From positions 4,187,821 through 4,251,820 of the forward strand of contig JAJEKV010000057.1 of assembly GCA_021234155.1 (NCBI GenBank): a stretch of DNA of 64,000 nucleotides, read 5' to 3'. The notes beneath the pieces were generated by a model that was given only the letters and a program-made list of their open reading frames with translations, searched no databases and was not told where the DNA came from. Below, in pieces: positions 24,740 to 35,949 of the stretch. Each line of letters begins with the position of its first letter. Within the stretch, counting starts at the first letter, position 1. The DNA comes from Isoetes taiwanensis. Its lineage: Eukaryota > Streptophyta > Lycopodiopsida > Isoetales > Isoetaceae. A program made the position numbers and the translations under genes.

Positions 24740-26375
24740 TTACTCTTTCATAGGGAAGTAGAAATCTTTGTTGAACAGTTCGACCATGCCATTTAGAAAT
24801 GTAAGAATCTTGGAGTTCTGTCACAAATCAGCAGGGACACTTGGATTGCCATTGCTGGTTTGAATAAGGATGAAATTGTTATGGCGCAGCAGAATGCTGG
24901 TAACTTCTTCAGAAAAGCGGATAGATTGGTCTTAAAGCTACCATTCACTAGGGAACTCTTTGATTGGAAGTGTGATAAAGGTATTGGTATGTTTCTGGGT
25001 CAAAAAGCAAGAACTGAGAAAAGGCGTAACAGTTTCTGTATAGTCAAGCTTTGGTGCACCTTTTGTCCGTACTTTAAATGCATTTATCAAAGAAATGGTG
25101 GCAAAAATAACGATGAGGAGGAATACAAGTTTCCAGATGGCAGCCTATGGATGGATCACGCCTTACGGCATGTTTTAAACAACCTTGAAAAGGTATGGCC
25201 AAGAGCTCCTGCTAGGATCAGGTCTATGTATTTCACACATTAATTCGTGGAGAGTTCAGAGGAGTCATCATAGCCTATATTGGATATCTTAAGGTTAGGG
25301 ATACCCTCATTGCAATGGCAACCAGATTGGCTGACAATTACTATGCTAAGTTGAACAAAGAATTTGGTTCTACAAGAATTTTATCCTATCTTATCTTATC
25401 TTATCTTATCTACAAAAATGACGGATCTTTGTGAGAAGACTTTGAAGTCCAGAAAGAATCTTATCGATAGCCTGAATAAAGGGGTCAAGAACACATTCAC
25501 TATAAAGAAAGGAGAGACCAGTTCGGAAATCACTTCTGAATTCAGATTGACTCTATGGCGCATGACTCCGTCAATAAACCAAGCAATGTTGGAGGTAATC
25601 GATGTGCAGGTATACAACAGTGCAAGCTTTCCTATTAAAAATGGTATGTAAATCATACTTTTTCTTATATTTTGCCTCTTATGTTTCAATTATCAAAGGT
25701 TGTTCTGCTATCATAATTCTCAACATATATGTCATTAAAAATCGTTTACCTTAAATTAAATATGCATACTACTAGCCTAAGATGTGGATGGCATATTTAC
25801 TAATTTCTTAACCTCTTGCAGTTAAGTGAGAACTTATCTCAATTTTTACACAACGCCCAATTTATCTCTAATTTTACCATGATATATAGTAAAAGTAATT
25901 ATGTTCTTGCCTTCAGATAAAGACAAGAAGACTGATCATAAGAGTAGAAGGGAGACCGACACTAAAATTAACAAAGCAGGATAGAAAAAATAAGTTTATC
26001 AATTTCACTTTCTTCTCCAAGGTGATTGATAAAATCAAGTATACTAAAGCATTCTCAGATGCAATGATCACATTCTTTGGAGAGATCGGTGAAGACATTA
26101 TGGAAAGATCCTCCTTCGATTGAAGGTTTATAGGCAACATGAAGAAAATGGTGTACAGTCCAAAAAAGGTCTTTGTAGATAAAGATGAAATGATCTGTCC
26201 ATGTGATAACCCTACTTTGAATAAATTTGTTGATCTAGCCACAAGGCATATTAGAACAATGGATCTGCATATTGTGCATAATACTATGCTCAGAAACTAC
26301 TTCAAATTGGACCTGAATCATATCCCGGATTACCCCTTTTCCTTGGAAGATTTTAAAGTGGAATTGGATTCATAA
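24740..26375 (+). pseudogene. Unrecognised decayed coding region
   Basis: Long stretches remain open: VEIFVEQFDHAI, a TAG, LSQISRDTWIAIAGL running into FRKADRLVLKLPFTRELFDW and DGSLWMDHALRHVLNNLEKVWP; then a one-base shift and EFRGVIIAYIGYLKVRDTL followed by LADNYYAKLNKEFGS; then MTDLCEKTLKSRKNL and LWRMTPSINQAML; and MKKMVYSPKKVFVDKDEM near the end. The pieces run in order with one frameshift, few stops and a TTATC repeat inserted. Composition is that of a soluble globular protein. I cannot assign a family; a host gene, a transposon protein and an old viral insertion all remain open. Confidence 0.45.
25380..25411 (+). repeat. TTATC microsatellite
   Basis: About six TTATC units interrupt the unrecognised pseudogene. 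The LINE 3'-terminal sequence is absent on both sides, so this is not a tail of that family. Confidence 0.85.
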
Positions 26376-26489
26376 ATAAACAGTTCTTTGATCTACACAT
26401 GTTTACTTTACACAAGGAGCTAAACTCAAAGCCGCATAAAAGCTTATATCCTATTCGATCCTAATATATATGTAGTTACTAGTGATGGC

Positions 26490-27020
26490 TTCTGGAAGCT
26501 TCCATTATATCTATGTCGTCAAATCCTGGCTGTCCATCTGATGCCTTGCGATCTTAGCCATCGGATCTGGTGGCTTCCGGAAGCTTCTTGCCGGCCCTCT
26601 GGTGGCCCATCTTATCCATCCATTTGTTTTGGATCCACTTTTTAGCAAAAATATTTGTATTAGAAGGGAATTAAACCCCTAAATCCATCACCCCCAAACC
26701 AACCCCTCAACCAACTCTCCACACTTCCATTCTTCAATATATTTGCTTTTTTCTTGTTAGGATTTCTGAAACCCTAATGGTTCTAGAATGTTCAAGATTG
26801 TTCTAGAATTTATGGCATGCACATACATCCCACATGCATAGATGAGAAAAAGAGTCTCCTTTTCCAGTATATAAGGAGGCTATCCAGATGAGGATGGGCA
26901 TTTTGGTTCTTGGCTAGAAAGTTCTAGAGTCTCTAGAAAATTCTATGATGTTTTAAATAATTGTGGAATGTTTTGGAAAATTCAGGAGCCTCGAGAAACT
27001 TCTAGAAGGTTTTAGAACCT
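26490..27020 (+). promoter_or_regulatory. Array of heat-shock-element-like TTCnnGAA motifs
   Basis: Three-unit elements TTCnnGAAnnTTC occur at 26490-26502 and 26575-26587. At 26781-26808 six units on a strict 5-base grid (TTC ta GAA tg TTC aa GAt tg TTC ta GAA) have one mismatch. At 27000-27017 a four-unit run has one mismatch. Three or more alternating units are what plant heat shock factors bind. A TATA box (GTATATAAGGAGG) lies at about 26868-26880, some 60 bases downstream of the six-unit array. The block looks like an LTR promoter. Confidence 0.6.
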
Positions 27021-27510
27021 GTTAGAATGGAGAACCTCCTAGAAGGTTCTAGAATGGTCTAGAACCTACCTTGGAGGTTCTTAAAATTTTTAGAATAAAG
27101 GAATCTCATGAAGCCTAAGAGAATCTTATAAAACATAAGGGAATCTATGCAAATCTAAAGAAACCTTCATGAAGCCTTGGAAACCCTAAGAGAATCTTGA
27201 TAGGATCTAAAGGTATCTCACGAAATCTAAAAGAACCTAAGGAAGGAATTCTTATACTTTTTAGTCAAAGTTCTTATATTAGAAGGGAATTGAACCCTTA
27301 ATCTCATCGCCCCCAAGAAAACCCATTAGTCAACTCTCCACACCTGCACTTTTTAATATATTTGATCTTTTTTTTTTTTATGACATTATATTAAGCCCTA
27401 TTAGTTCTAGAATGATCAGATTATTCTAGAATTTAGGACATGCGCCTATATCCTACATGCATAGATGCAAAAAAGAGCTTCCTTTTCTAATATATAAGGA
27501 GGCCTTTTTT
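26645..27510 (+). repeat. LTR-like direct repeats ~640 bases apart
   Basis: The segment 26645-26900 (TTAGAAGGGAATTAAACCCCTAA...CACATGCATAGATG...TATATAAGGAGGC) recurs at 27283-27510, and the TTCTAGAA-rich part after it (26930 onward) recurs from 27710. The order HSE, CACATGCAT, TATATAAGGAGGC resembles the defined LTR at 41474-41778. No gag or pol lies between. They may be tandem or solo LTRs of a related element. Confidence 0.6.
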
Positions 27511-27699
27511 TTTTTTTGGAGGGCAAGGTTGTTTTTATATTTCATTTAATAAAGATACATCAGAAAAAAGAGGTAGACTGCCTCGATCCATGGGCATCTC
27601 CCTCGGTCAAGCTGCGCCTGTACCTAGAGTACTAGTGTATAACATAAGAAAACAAGTCTGCTGGTCTTATAATGATCAGTCTTAAGCCAAAATTGCGGG
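27507..27699 (-). mobile_element. Small poly(A)-tailed retroposon
   Basis: Twelve or so T's at the left (a poly(A) tail on the minus strand) begin a ~190-base block that is absent from the paralogous copy near 26885. The flanks ATATAAGGAGG (left) and ATATAGAAGGAG (right) are a plausible target duplication. No coding capacity; a SINE or LINE 3' fragment on the minus strand. Confidence 0.5.
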
Positions 27700-28570
27700 A
27701 TATAGAAGGAGTTAGAAAGTTCTAGAATGCTCTAAAAAGTTTTAGGATGTTCCAAATAATTGTGGAATGTTCTAGAAAGCTACTTCTACAATCTTCTAGA
27801 AAGTCAAAGAACCTTGGTTCCAAGAGGTTCTAGGCAACATATTGCCCAGAGTAAGGCACAACTAGTGAATATGCCATCTAACGGCTCCCGATGCCGGAAG
27901 GACCCCTCGTTTAAATATTCACTTAAACAAAATGGGGTTTTAGGGGAAAGTATATGGTTATATGGTTAATGCAATTGTTTGATTATTGAGGTTTGATATT
28001 TAGATCACTAGAAGTTTGTCCAATGCGCATGTGGTTGTTGAGCCTCTTCAGCTACTAGAAGCATGGTAGTCAAAGCAGAATAGTTCAGGCTCTAAAACTA
28101 CCATATAAAGAAAAGTAACACAACAAGGTCAGGTATAGTTTTTGAACAAGTTACCGGACGTCCTTAAGAGAGATTTCATATGATACTTCTTTGACAATGA
28201 TGCTCTCATATGCTTGCCCTTCAAGTGAAAATAAGACACCTCCTAGGTCAGGATGATCAGACATAAGTGTAGCAATGTCCCACCATAGTCACAATAGGTC
28301 AAGCACAAGGGCCCCACCATAGTCACAATAGGTCAAGAAAGGGTCAAGAAAGTGGGCTCCATACCATCCATTTTGAGACAGAGAGGACTGAAAAGTCATG
28401 GCCAAGCAGGAGAATGTATTGACAAAATTGACAGAGTGGGTCCAAGGAGTCGAAGTAGCAAGATGCTAAGGAAGACAGCAAAGGTTCCCAATGGTCAGAC
28501 ATAGAATATTGCGTGTCTTACTCTAAAGGTCCAAGGCAGGTCAAGGTCAAGTCATGCAGGCTCATATAGT

Positions 28571-29038
28571 ATGGCGAACCCCAAAAAGATAAAAAGAAAT
28601 GCATTCAAATACGCACCACCCAAGGTAATTAAAAGCTTTATACGTTATTTTATATTTTTTATGAAAAGAACGTGCAAATACGTGTACACGATTAACCAAC
28701 TTATAACACGTGGACGCCTCAGGTCGACCCATCTGGCACGTTATTCTAGGTCTTTAAAATACGTTTGCTTGATGCCTAACGGCCAGGATGAGCTTACCCA
28801 GTTTTGGAACGCTATCCGCCCGTCCGTTGCAGATCCTTCGTCTTCTTCGTTTCCTATCTGCATTAGAGAGAAGGGGCTCCAGGATAGGGCACGAATTAAT
28901 GGCCTGAAGACCCGTTTATTTCCATTGTTTTTACGCTGTAGGAATACCGGAATTGAAGAATCGTATTATTGCCATAGCCATACCCCAGAAGCTTCTCAGC
29001 AGAACAGTGAAAAAGAAAGACCCGAAAAACGGCAGTAA
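28571..29038 (+). CDS. Hypothetical ORF upstream of the sucrose transporter
   Basis: A 155-codon frame starts at an ATG (MANPKKIKRNAFKYAPPK), is basic at the start, and ends in a polar tail. A donor-like AAG/GTAATT follows the first 18 codons, so those may be a short first exon. I recognise no domain. It may be chance; low confidence. Confidence 0.2.
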   Translation: MANPKKIKRNAFKYAPPKVIKSFIRYFIFFMKRTCKYVYTINQLITRGRLRSTHLARYSRSLKYVCLMPNGQDELTQFWNAIRPSVADPSSSSFPICIREKGLQDRARINGLKTRLFPLFLRCRNTGIEESYYCHSHTPEASQQNSEKERPEKRQ

Positions 29039-29761
29039 ATGACAATATGCATTATGCACTCGTTTTCTACATTTAAAGATTGTAAAAAGGGTCGCCCAGT
29101 TGCAAAAAACCACTGCAGTAAGATGACAGATTCTGGAATCGGCTTTGCCATTATATATATTCGATGGGTCTGAAGAACAGAGATGGTGGGCTTGCATTAT
29201 TCGAGAATTTTAAGGTCATTGAGATTGGCGGATCATGAATTTCCCTGCTTGTTTTCGTCGCCCCAGTGTTGGGATTGACGATTTGGATGCTAGGGTAAAT
29301 AATTCATGGGGAGTGATCATTTTTCTGTTCTCAAGTCCGTGCTAGATTTTATTGCCTCGGTTGTGGATGATCCTGGATAAGACTACCGATATCAAATTGA
29401 TCTTATCCTCGTTTTACTGACTTCGAATTGCCATTGGCGCATATACAATTCTAAAGCCTTCATTGCAGCTATATAAAGAACGTGCTTTCAAATCCAAACC
29501 TGGTTAGATGAAGAGTTTCTTCTTCTATTTCAAGACGTCTATGGCAAAGATGAGACTATTTTTTTCTGCTTGATGAGAGGGTTGGACTTCTGTTGTCTTT
29601 CAAGTCGGATCTTTTTTTTTGTCAAAAATCTAGTGACATCCCTCTCTTGAAAAGGGAATTCCTAGACATTCTGCTGTAATCCTTTCCTGAGACTTTGTAA
29701 GATATAGAAGCAAGATTTGGGTCTAGTTCAATCCTTGAAGTTGGGCAAGATTTGCGAGAAG

Positions 29762-32634
29762 ATGGATGTGGAGTTGGGAAATATTCTTGGGATGGACCAA
29801 GTGAAGAGCAAGAAAAGAAAAAAACCAGTGAATCTGAAGGCATTAATAAGAATGGCATCCGTGGCAGGGGGGGTACAATTTGGCTGGGCCTTACAACTAT
29901 CTTTACTTACGCCATATGTTCAAGAGCTAGGAATTCCTCACACATTCGCGAGTTATATATGGCTGTGCGGACCCATTACGGGAATGCTTGTTCAACCCAC
30001 AGTTGGATACTTCAGCGATAAATGTGAGTCTAGATGGGGCCGCCGGAAGCCTTTTATCGTCGTGGGCGCCATAGCTGTGGCCTTTGCAGTCCTCCTTATA
30101 GGATTTTCTGCGGATATTGGCCATCTTTTTGGAGACCCATTATCTGGTATGAAACACAGAGCAATTGCTGCCTTTGTTCTGGGTTTTTGGTGCCTTGATC
30201 TTGCAAATAATACTCTCCAAGGTCCCTGCAGAGCTATGCTTGCTGATTTCACAGGTATTTTTCAAACTAATCCCGTCTTGCTTGTTCTTGTCATTTGGGT
30301 TATAAATTTCTTTCGAGTTTATGCTTCTAATGCAGAGGACGGTGCGTCTGTTTCGTGAAGTTTTTCTTGAAGTTGATATGCATGGTTATGTTTGAGTCGT
30401 TTGTGTTCGATTTTGCCACGTTGAGTTTGAGGTCAACATAAAGTGTTTCGTGTCCCCTTTCTCCTAAACAACGCTGCAAATTCCAGTTTTGTGTCTTTTC
30501 CTCTGCAGTTCCTCGTGAGCTCGATCTTTGCGCATCTTGATATTTTTGGAACTCCTGTCCCTTTCTCGGGGATTCTTTAGTTTAATTTATCTTAGTTTAG
30601 ATTCTGATGTATTTTCCCGGTTTTTTTACCCTTTTGCTGAAATTTCCTGTTTCCGAAACCCGGGTTTTACACAGGACAGGTTCAGGGATCAGAAACTCAT
30701 GCCTTAGTTGCAATTCTTTGTATAAAGAATAAGAAGAGACGTAGTTCTCATCTGATTGTTTTTCTGGATGTTGATATCTAATATATGTGCATATTCTAAG
30801 AGAAAATCAGTCTAAGTTTGCATGCATCTTTCTGGTTTTTCCTACATAATAACGTTGGAAATGATTTTTCTTTTTACTTTCTATGGATAACAGTTGTATG
30901 ATTTTGTTTGATAAGCAAAGAGGAACCATACATGGTTGAATATGCATTTCAACCATGGATAATGACAAATGCTTGCTACAGGTAAAAACCAACAAAAGAC
31001 AAGGAAGGCCAACGCCTACTTTTCACTGTTCATGGCTATAGGTAACGTGCTAGGATTCGCAACTGGGTCCTTCAGCAATTGGCCCAAAATTTTTCCCTTT
31101 GCAAAGACAAATGCATGCAACCTATCTTGTGCAAATTTGAAGTCTGCCTTTTTTATCCATATCATTCTACTCATTGGGACAACGATCCTGAGCGTCACCG
31201 CTGCTCGAGAAAATATTGTGGTGGAGAGGCAAAGAAAACAGCAAGAGCAGGAGCAGCAGCAGCAAAGTAAGAATACTGAAGATGTAACCAAGTCTAGGAA
31301 TTTAGCTGGGGATAGTTTGAATGAGCAAAGCAGCCCGAGCGCAAGCAACGTTTTGAGCAAGCTAGATCTTGTCATTGATTCTGCTGCTAGCATCGATGTT
31401 GCAGCAAAGGCTAATGGTTCTAACAAGTTACAGTTGGCAGAAATCCCTGTTGGCAAGTGTGTGGAAAATGGCAAAAACTCAGACATTGCCAGGGCACACT
31501 CAGATGCTGTAAAACAGATGAGCATAATGGCTGAAGAAAACAGTCAGGAGTCTGATGAACAGGACGATTCAGATGCAGAGAAACCATCTAGAGCCTTTTT
31601 TTGTGAGCTCTTTTCTGCTTTGAAGACTTTGCCACGTCCAATGTGGTTCATTTTAAGTGTTACTGCATTGACTTGGATTGCCTGGTTTCCATTTCTCCTA
31701 TTTGATACTGATTGGATGGGAAGAGAAGTTTATCAGGGAGAGCCGAATACGCCGCACCCTAGGGAAACTTCATTGTATGATAGGGGTGTTAGAATGGGTG
31801 CCTTTGGGCTTATGCTCAACTCTGTAGTCTCTGGACTGTTTTCTTTACTCATCGAACCGCTCTGTCGTCACGTAGGACCAAAATATCTGTGGACAGCATC
31901 TAATATAGTTATGTCTGTCTGCTTTGCTTTCACTGCTGTTATTACAAGAATAGCTGGAGCTTCTTCAGCACCACCATCAGTTGGAGTTGTTGTGTCTGTT
32001 CTTTTCATATTTGCAATACTTGGAGCGCCTCTTGCCGTAAGTAATTTGTTATCTTCTAATTTTCTAACTAGAAGTATCGCTTTTGAATTTAAGCTTGTCA
32101 TTCTCCTTTCAACAGGTAACTTTCAGCATTCCTTATGCTTTGACTGCAAGTTTTACAAGTTCAAGGGGCGGTGGTCAAGGTATAAATTTATAAATGACTT
32201 ACATGGAAATGGCTAGAGCAATCAAAAACTTTGAGCAAAATTGCTGTTTTCCTGCTTAACAATATTCTGGCACTATGCAGGTCTTTCCATGGGGATTTTA
32301 AATCTCTCTATTGTGATACCTCAGGTCAGGCTCTAAATCTTAAACTTGGCTTGAGGGCTTGTTATATGTTCAGCTTTTCTGATGTGGTTGTTTTGGATTG
32401 AAGGTCATCGTTTCACTTGGAAGTGGTCCTTGGGATGCAGCTTTTGGAGGTGGTAATATACCAGCATTTCTCCTCGCAGCCGCTGCCGCACTGTTGGGTG
32501 GTATATTGGCTTTACTTAAACTTCCAAAGCCACCGGTTGTTAAAGATGATGTAGCTCCCTTACCTTACCAAGTTGGCATCAGGCGAACCAGAAGTTGTCC
32601 AGAGACATCAGCCTTTTTCCTCAAGTATGTCTAG
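29762..32634 (+). CDS. SUT4: Sucrose transporter, SUT4/SUC4-like (5 exons)
   Basis: Exons 29762-30254, 30982-32036, 32116-32179, 32281-32324 and 32404-32634 have GT-AG borders, keep phase and give 628 residues. ATG 29762 is the first in frame; the frame upstream lacks an ATG. The product is a 12-helix proton/sucrose symporter of the MFS. Seen: [15 protein letters not shown] (38-52), the conserved His of LGIPH (60), RWGRRKPF between helices 2 and 3 (91-98), LDLANN.LQGP (145-155), [15 protein letters not shown] (173-189), [11 protein letters not shown] (405-415), MGA.GLMLNSV, and SLGSGPWD near the end. NLKSAF and the five-exon layout favour the SUT4 clade, which includes vacuolar-membrane members. 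The central loop (about 241-382) is unusually long, Gln-rich then acidic. Confidence 0.92.
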
Positions 32635-34620
32635 TGACGAAAATGAGCTTTGCGTTTTATTACGGTTCCTAAGCTAGAACCTTATCTATAACATACCAAA
32701 TGATTGAAAGAGATCTTTCTTTCTCATGCTGCTACTAATCAGTGCCAAAGGGCCTGATTATCCTGATTGTAAAATAACATGTGTGAAGATTAATGTGCAA
32801 TTATTATAATGTATATGGGAGTTCAAGAACACTGTTAGCCGAGAGGGCTATGGAAAACGTCACTGAGTTTTAACAACTATACTTGAAATATACTGATTCT
32901 AAATTAACGAAGCAATGGATTTTCTTTTGAATTTGCTACGAGTGAGACGCATCCGACAAGGCCAAAGAGTTTTACAAACATCATTATGTTATGTCTTCAT
33001 ACCAGGCAACCTTGTAGAAGTCCACATTCTTCATTTTGTTTCTGTCGTGTATATTTGACCCTTGATCGTCAAAGTCCTCTTCAACTCGACCTTCAAAGTT
33101 CGAAACTGGTGTATAAAATTAGGGCTATTTACTTGTACAGCGTTGGAAACTTTTAGAGCCTACCAAAAACCTTGTAATGTTCCCTAAACAGTTGGATATT
33201 TTAAAAATTGTACCATCTTTATAGATCTTGTAATGTTCCCCAAAACAGTTTGATATTTTAAAAATTTGTAGAAAACTAGAAGTAGGGCAAGCTTGGGCCA
33301 AGAATTGGATTTATTATTTAGGGGGAGGGGTGCAAAAGGAAGGGGAAAGCTGAAGGGTAAATGAAGTAAGCAAAAAAGATACGAAGGGGAAGAATAGGAG
33401 GGAAGATAAGATGACGCAATGAAAATAATAGGCTTGGAGCATGAAACATGTCTGACACGTGCATACCTAAGGGCAGCTGAACATCATTACCCGACTTTCT
33501 TAAATGTATGTTACTTTCTATGCAGTAATAATAGAACTCAATAGTGTGCACTTTTACAAGAGAAACTAATGAAACAAGACTTACAGAAATGAGTGTTTTG
33601 AATGTTATAACTTCTATGTGTTTTGTGTGCTTTAAGTATGTCAGTTATGTTTCTATGTGGCCATGTCAATGTAATGTTCATCATTTTTTGAATAAGCATA
33701 TGTTGATAGGACTGTGAATTTTTATAGCATTGTTTATGGCCATTCATAAAGTACAACAGGAAAGGAATAAGAAGCAAAGGAAACAGATTTATTTACGTGT
33801 ATGGAAGACGAAGGGGGTTAATGATACTAATAGTCATAAAGCATGAACAACCAGGAACAAGCAATGCACATCCTAGTGATTTGAATACTTTTATCTTGAG
33901 AAAAGTCGTCAAGGTATTACCTGGTACAAACATCCCTTAGGGCAAATTCGACGGCCAGTCTATAAATTGAGCAGTCTTCGTACAGATCCTGGTTGCATTG
34001 CCCTCTACCAAAGTTTCACTACAGGATGCTTCCGATAACACACTTTCTTACTTGTATGCAACTAAAGAAAGCAAACAAATGTACATCATTTTCTAGAGAT
34101 AAGTGAACGTGGCATTCTTATTCTGAGCCATGAGCAAATCAATGTCCCTTATGATCGAAGTCTTGGAACTGCTAGACAAGTTCTTAACTTCGATATTGTA
34201 CATATACACATATGGCATCTCTGCTAAATGTTTTAAAAGAAGTCCAAACATATTGCTTTTCCACCACGTCAATGCCTTCGTGCGATTTGCTTACTTAACT
34301 ACAACTTTAATCTTGGCCCTTATGGGATGCATGAAAGTCCCACTTTAATACCTCATGGGTCAACATTCTGCTGAGAGGATCCAATTTCTAGAAATTTAGG
34401 AATTGTTTTGAAAGCTATGGCTCTGTTTCACATAAAAGCAATGGAGTAAAATTAGGGGAAATATATAGATCAAAAGTTTGTGATTCCATCACAAGTTATA
34501 GCTAACATTATATAGTTCTGGAAAATTAGTGTCCTCTTGACAGGCAATAACAACAAAGTTAGCTAGTCGTCACATTCCTCTTCATTTTCATTGCAGGCCA
34601 TTGTAAAGAATGTCAAAGGA
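32635..34620. other. 3' flank of the transporter; no further gene
   Basis: This AT-rich sequence presumably includes the transporter 3' UTR. Two ~56-base direct copies (CTTGTAATGTTCCC...CAGTT.GATATTTTAAAAA) lie at about 33171-33275. No coherent reading frame elsewhere. Confidence 0.45.
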
Positions 34621-34624
34621 GGCA

Positions 34625-35830
34625 ATAGAATAGGATAGGATAGGATAGGATAGGATAGGATAGGATAGGATAGGATAGGATAGGATAGGATAGGATAGGA
34701 TAGGATAGGATAGGATAGGAAAGTTTTTATCGTCCACGGAGACCAATTGGCCTATGGACCCAAACAGGAGGCGCAGCAAGCGTATTACTATCCGGGTTAA
34801 AAAAACCCTCTCCCCCTCCCCCTCCACCCGGCCCCGAACCGTGACAGGAATAGGTTTGCTGTCAAACTGTACAAATACAAATACAAATATATATATATAT
34901 ATATATCATGGGGAAGATACATATGTACACGTATCAAGTAAGTGCCCGAGGGCCGACCTGATCTCGGTGATCCATGATCTCTTGAAGGTACGATCCCAAC
35001 CTTCGTACCAAGCTCGTGCTTAGTATCTCATGCACGGGTTGACCAGGCGGACCAGCTCAGCACAGCGTATCCGAATGCCATCATATGCCGGACAACTTTA
35101 AAGAGTGTGGCATTCGTCTTCCACAGCTCTAACCAGCGTTGGCAAAGCCTCTCCTGACGTGGCTCCCCAATCCATCTCCCCGTCTCAATCCAGAGATGGT
35201 GTGCACCTGTGCGGATAGAGGCAATGGGTCTGCGCTTTTTCATGGGTAGATGAGTGCGCAGGTAGCATTGCGGGCCTGCCCCAACATGGGATTTATGTGG
35301 CATTGATAATGTGCTGTCTTGACCTGTTCAATGGTGCTGGCGTCCCATAGCTTGCTGAGGAAACATGTGTCAAGGTACTATCTGAGAGTGTGGCGATCTG
35401 CCTCGGTTTGCACTCGGATGCACCTGTGCTCCTGCACATTCCATCTGGCCAGCCACTGAGCTCTTTTTTCCTGCCATCAGACTTTTAGGCGTTGAGGCCC
35501 CATTACCACAGTATAAGCGAGGTTAGGGAGACGAGTAACCACCTTCTAGAAGGAGACGATGTGTCTATCAATGGACCTCCTTTGAAGAGACAAGAAACCT
35601 GTTTCCTGCAACAGTATCTGGTACGGGACTGTGGACTTCACCCTCAGGGCACGTGCCAAGAAAGCTTTCTGCACTTGCTCCAAGTCATTCCAAGTGGCGA
35701 GGGAAATCACTGGGTCCCAGACCTTGATCCCATACAGAAGCACAGGTTCTACTAGCACCTTGAATAGGTGCGATTGATGGGCCCAATCATACAGCTCTGC
35801 CTTGTGGCTATTGTTCTGCATTGTGATTCT
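34625..35830 (-). mobile_element. LINE, 5'-truncated, with long AGGAT tail
   Basis: On the minus strand the frame at 35821-35546 carries VLVEPVLLYGIKVWDP, LEQVQKAFLARALRVKSTVPYQILL and ETGFLSL, the C-terminal part of a plant LINE reverse transcriptase. Decayed coding continues to about 35030, then the 3' UTR, the terminus GTCTCCGTGGACGATAAAA, and a pentamer tail (about 18 AGGAT units on the plus strand, 34631-34720). It would copy itself by target-primed reverse transcription; this copy is truncated and frameshifted. Confidence 0.88.
34631..34720. repeat. AGGAT microsatellite, LINE tail
   Basis: Near-perfect AGGAT/TAGGA repeats of ~90 bases sit directly at the LINE 3' terminus, so they are its tail rather than an independent repeat. 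Confidence 0.95.
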
Positions 35831-35949
35831 GGAGGGGATTCATTCCTTTCCTGCCTCATCGGACCCGGGGAAATGTAACCCGGAGTAGTCTCATAGGATG
35901 AATCCATGAGATTGCATCTCCAGGAGGCTACAACCACGCCATAGCATGA

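Noticed and set aside
25380-25411. TTATC repeat as a LINE tail
   Set aside because: No LINE terminal sequence on either side.
29717-29761. Upstream extension of the sucrose transporter
   Set aside because: The frame is open but begins at a TTG; the first in-frame ATG is at 29762.
31016-31525. 169-codon minus-strand frame over the transporter
   Set aside because: Antisense to the exon encoding the central loop; no independent protein features.
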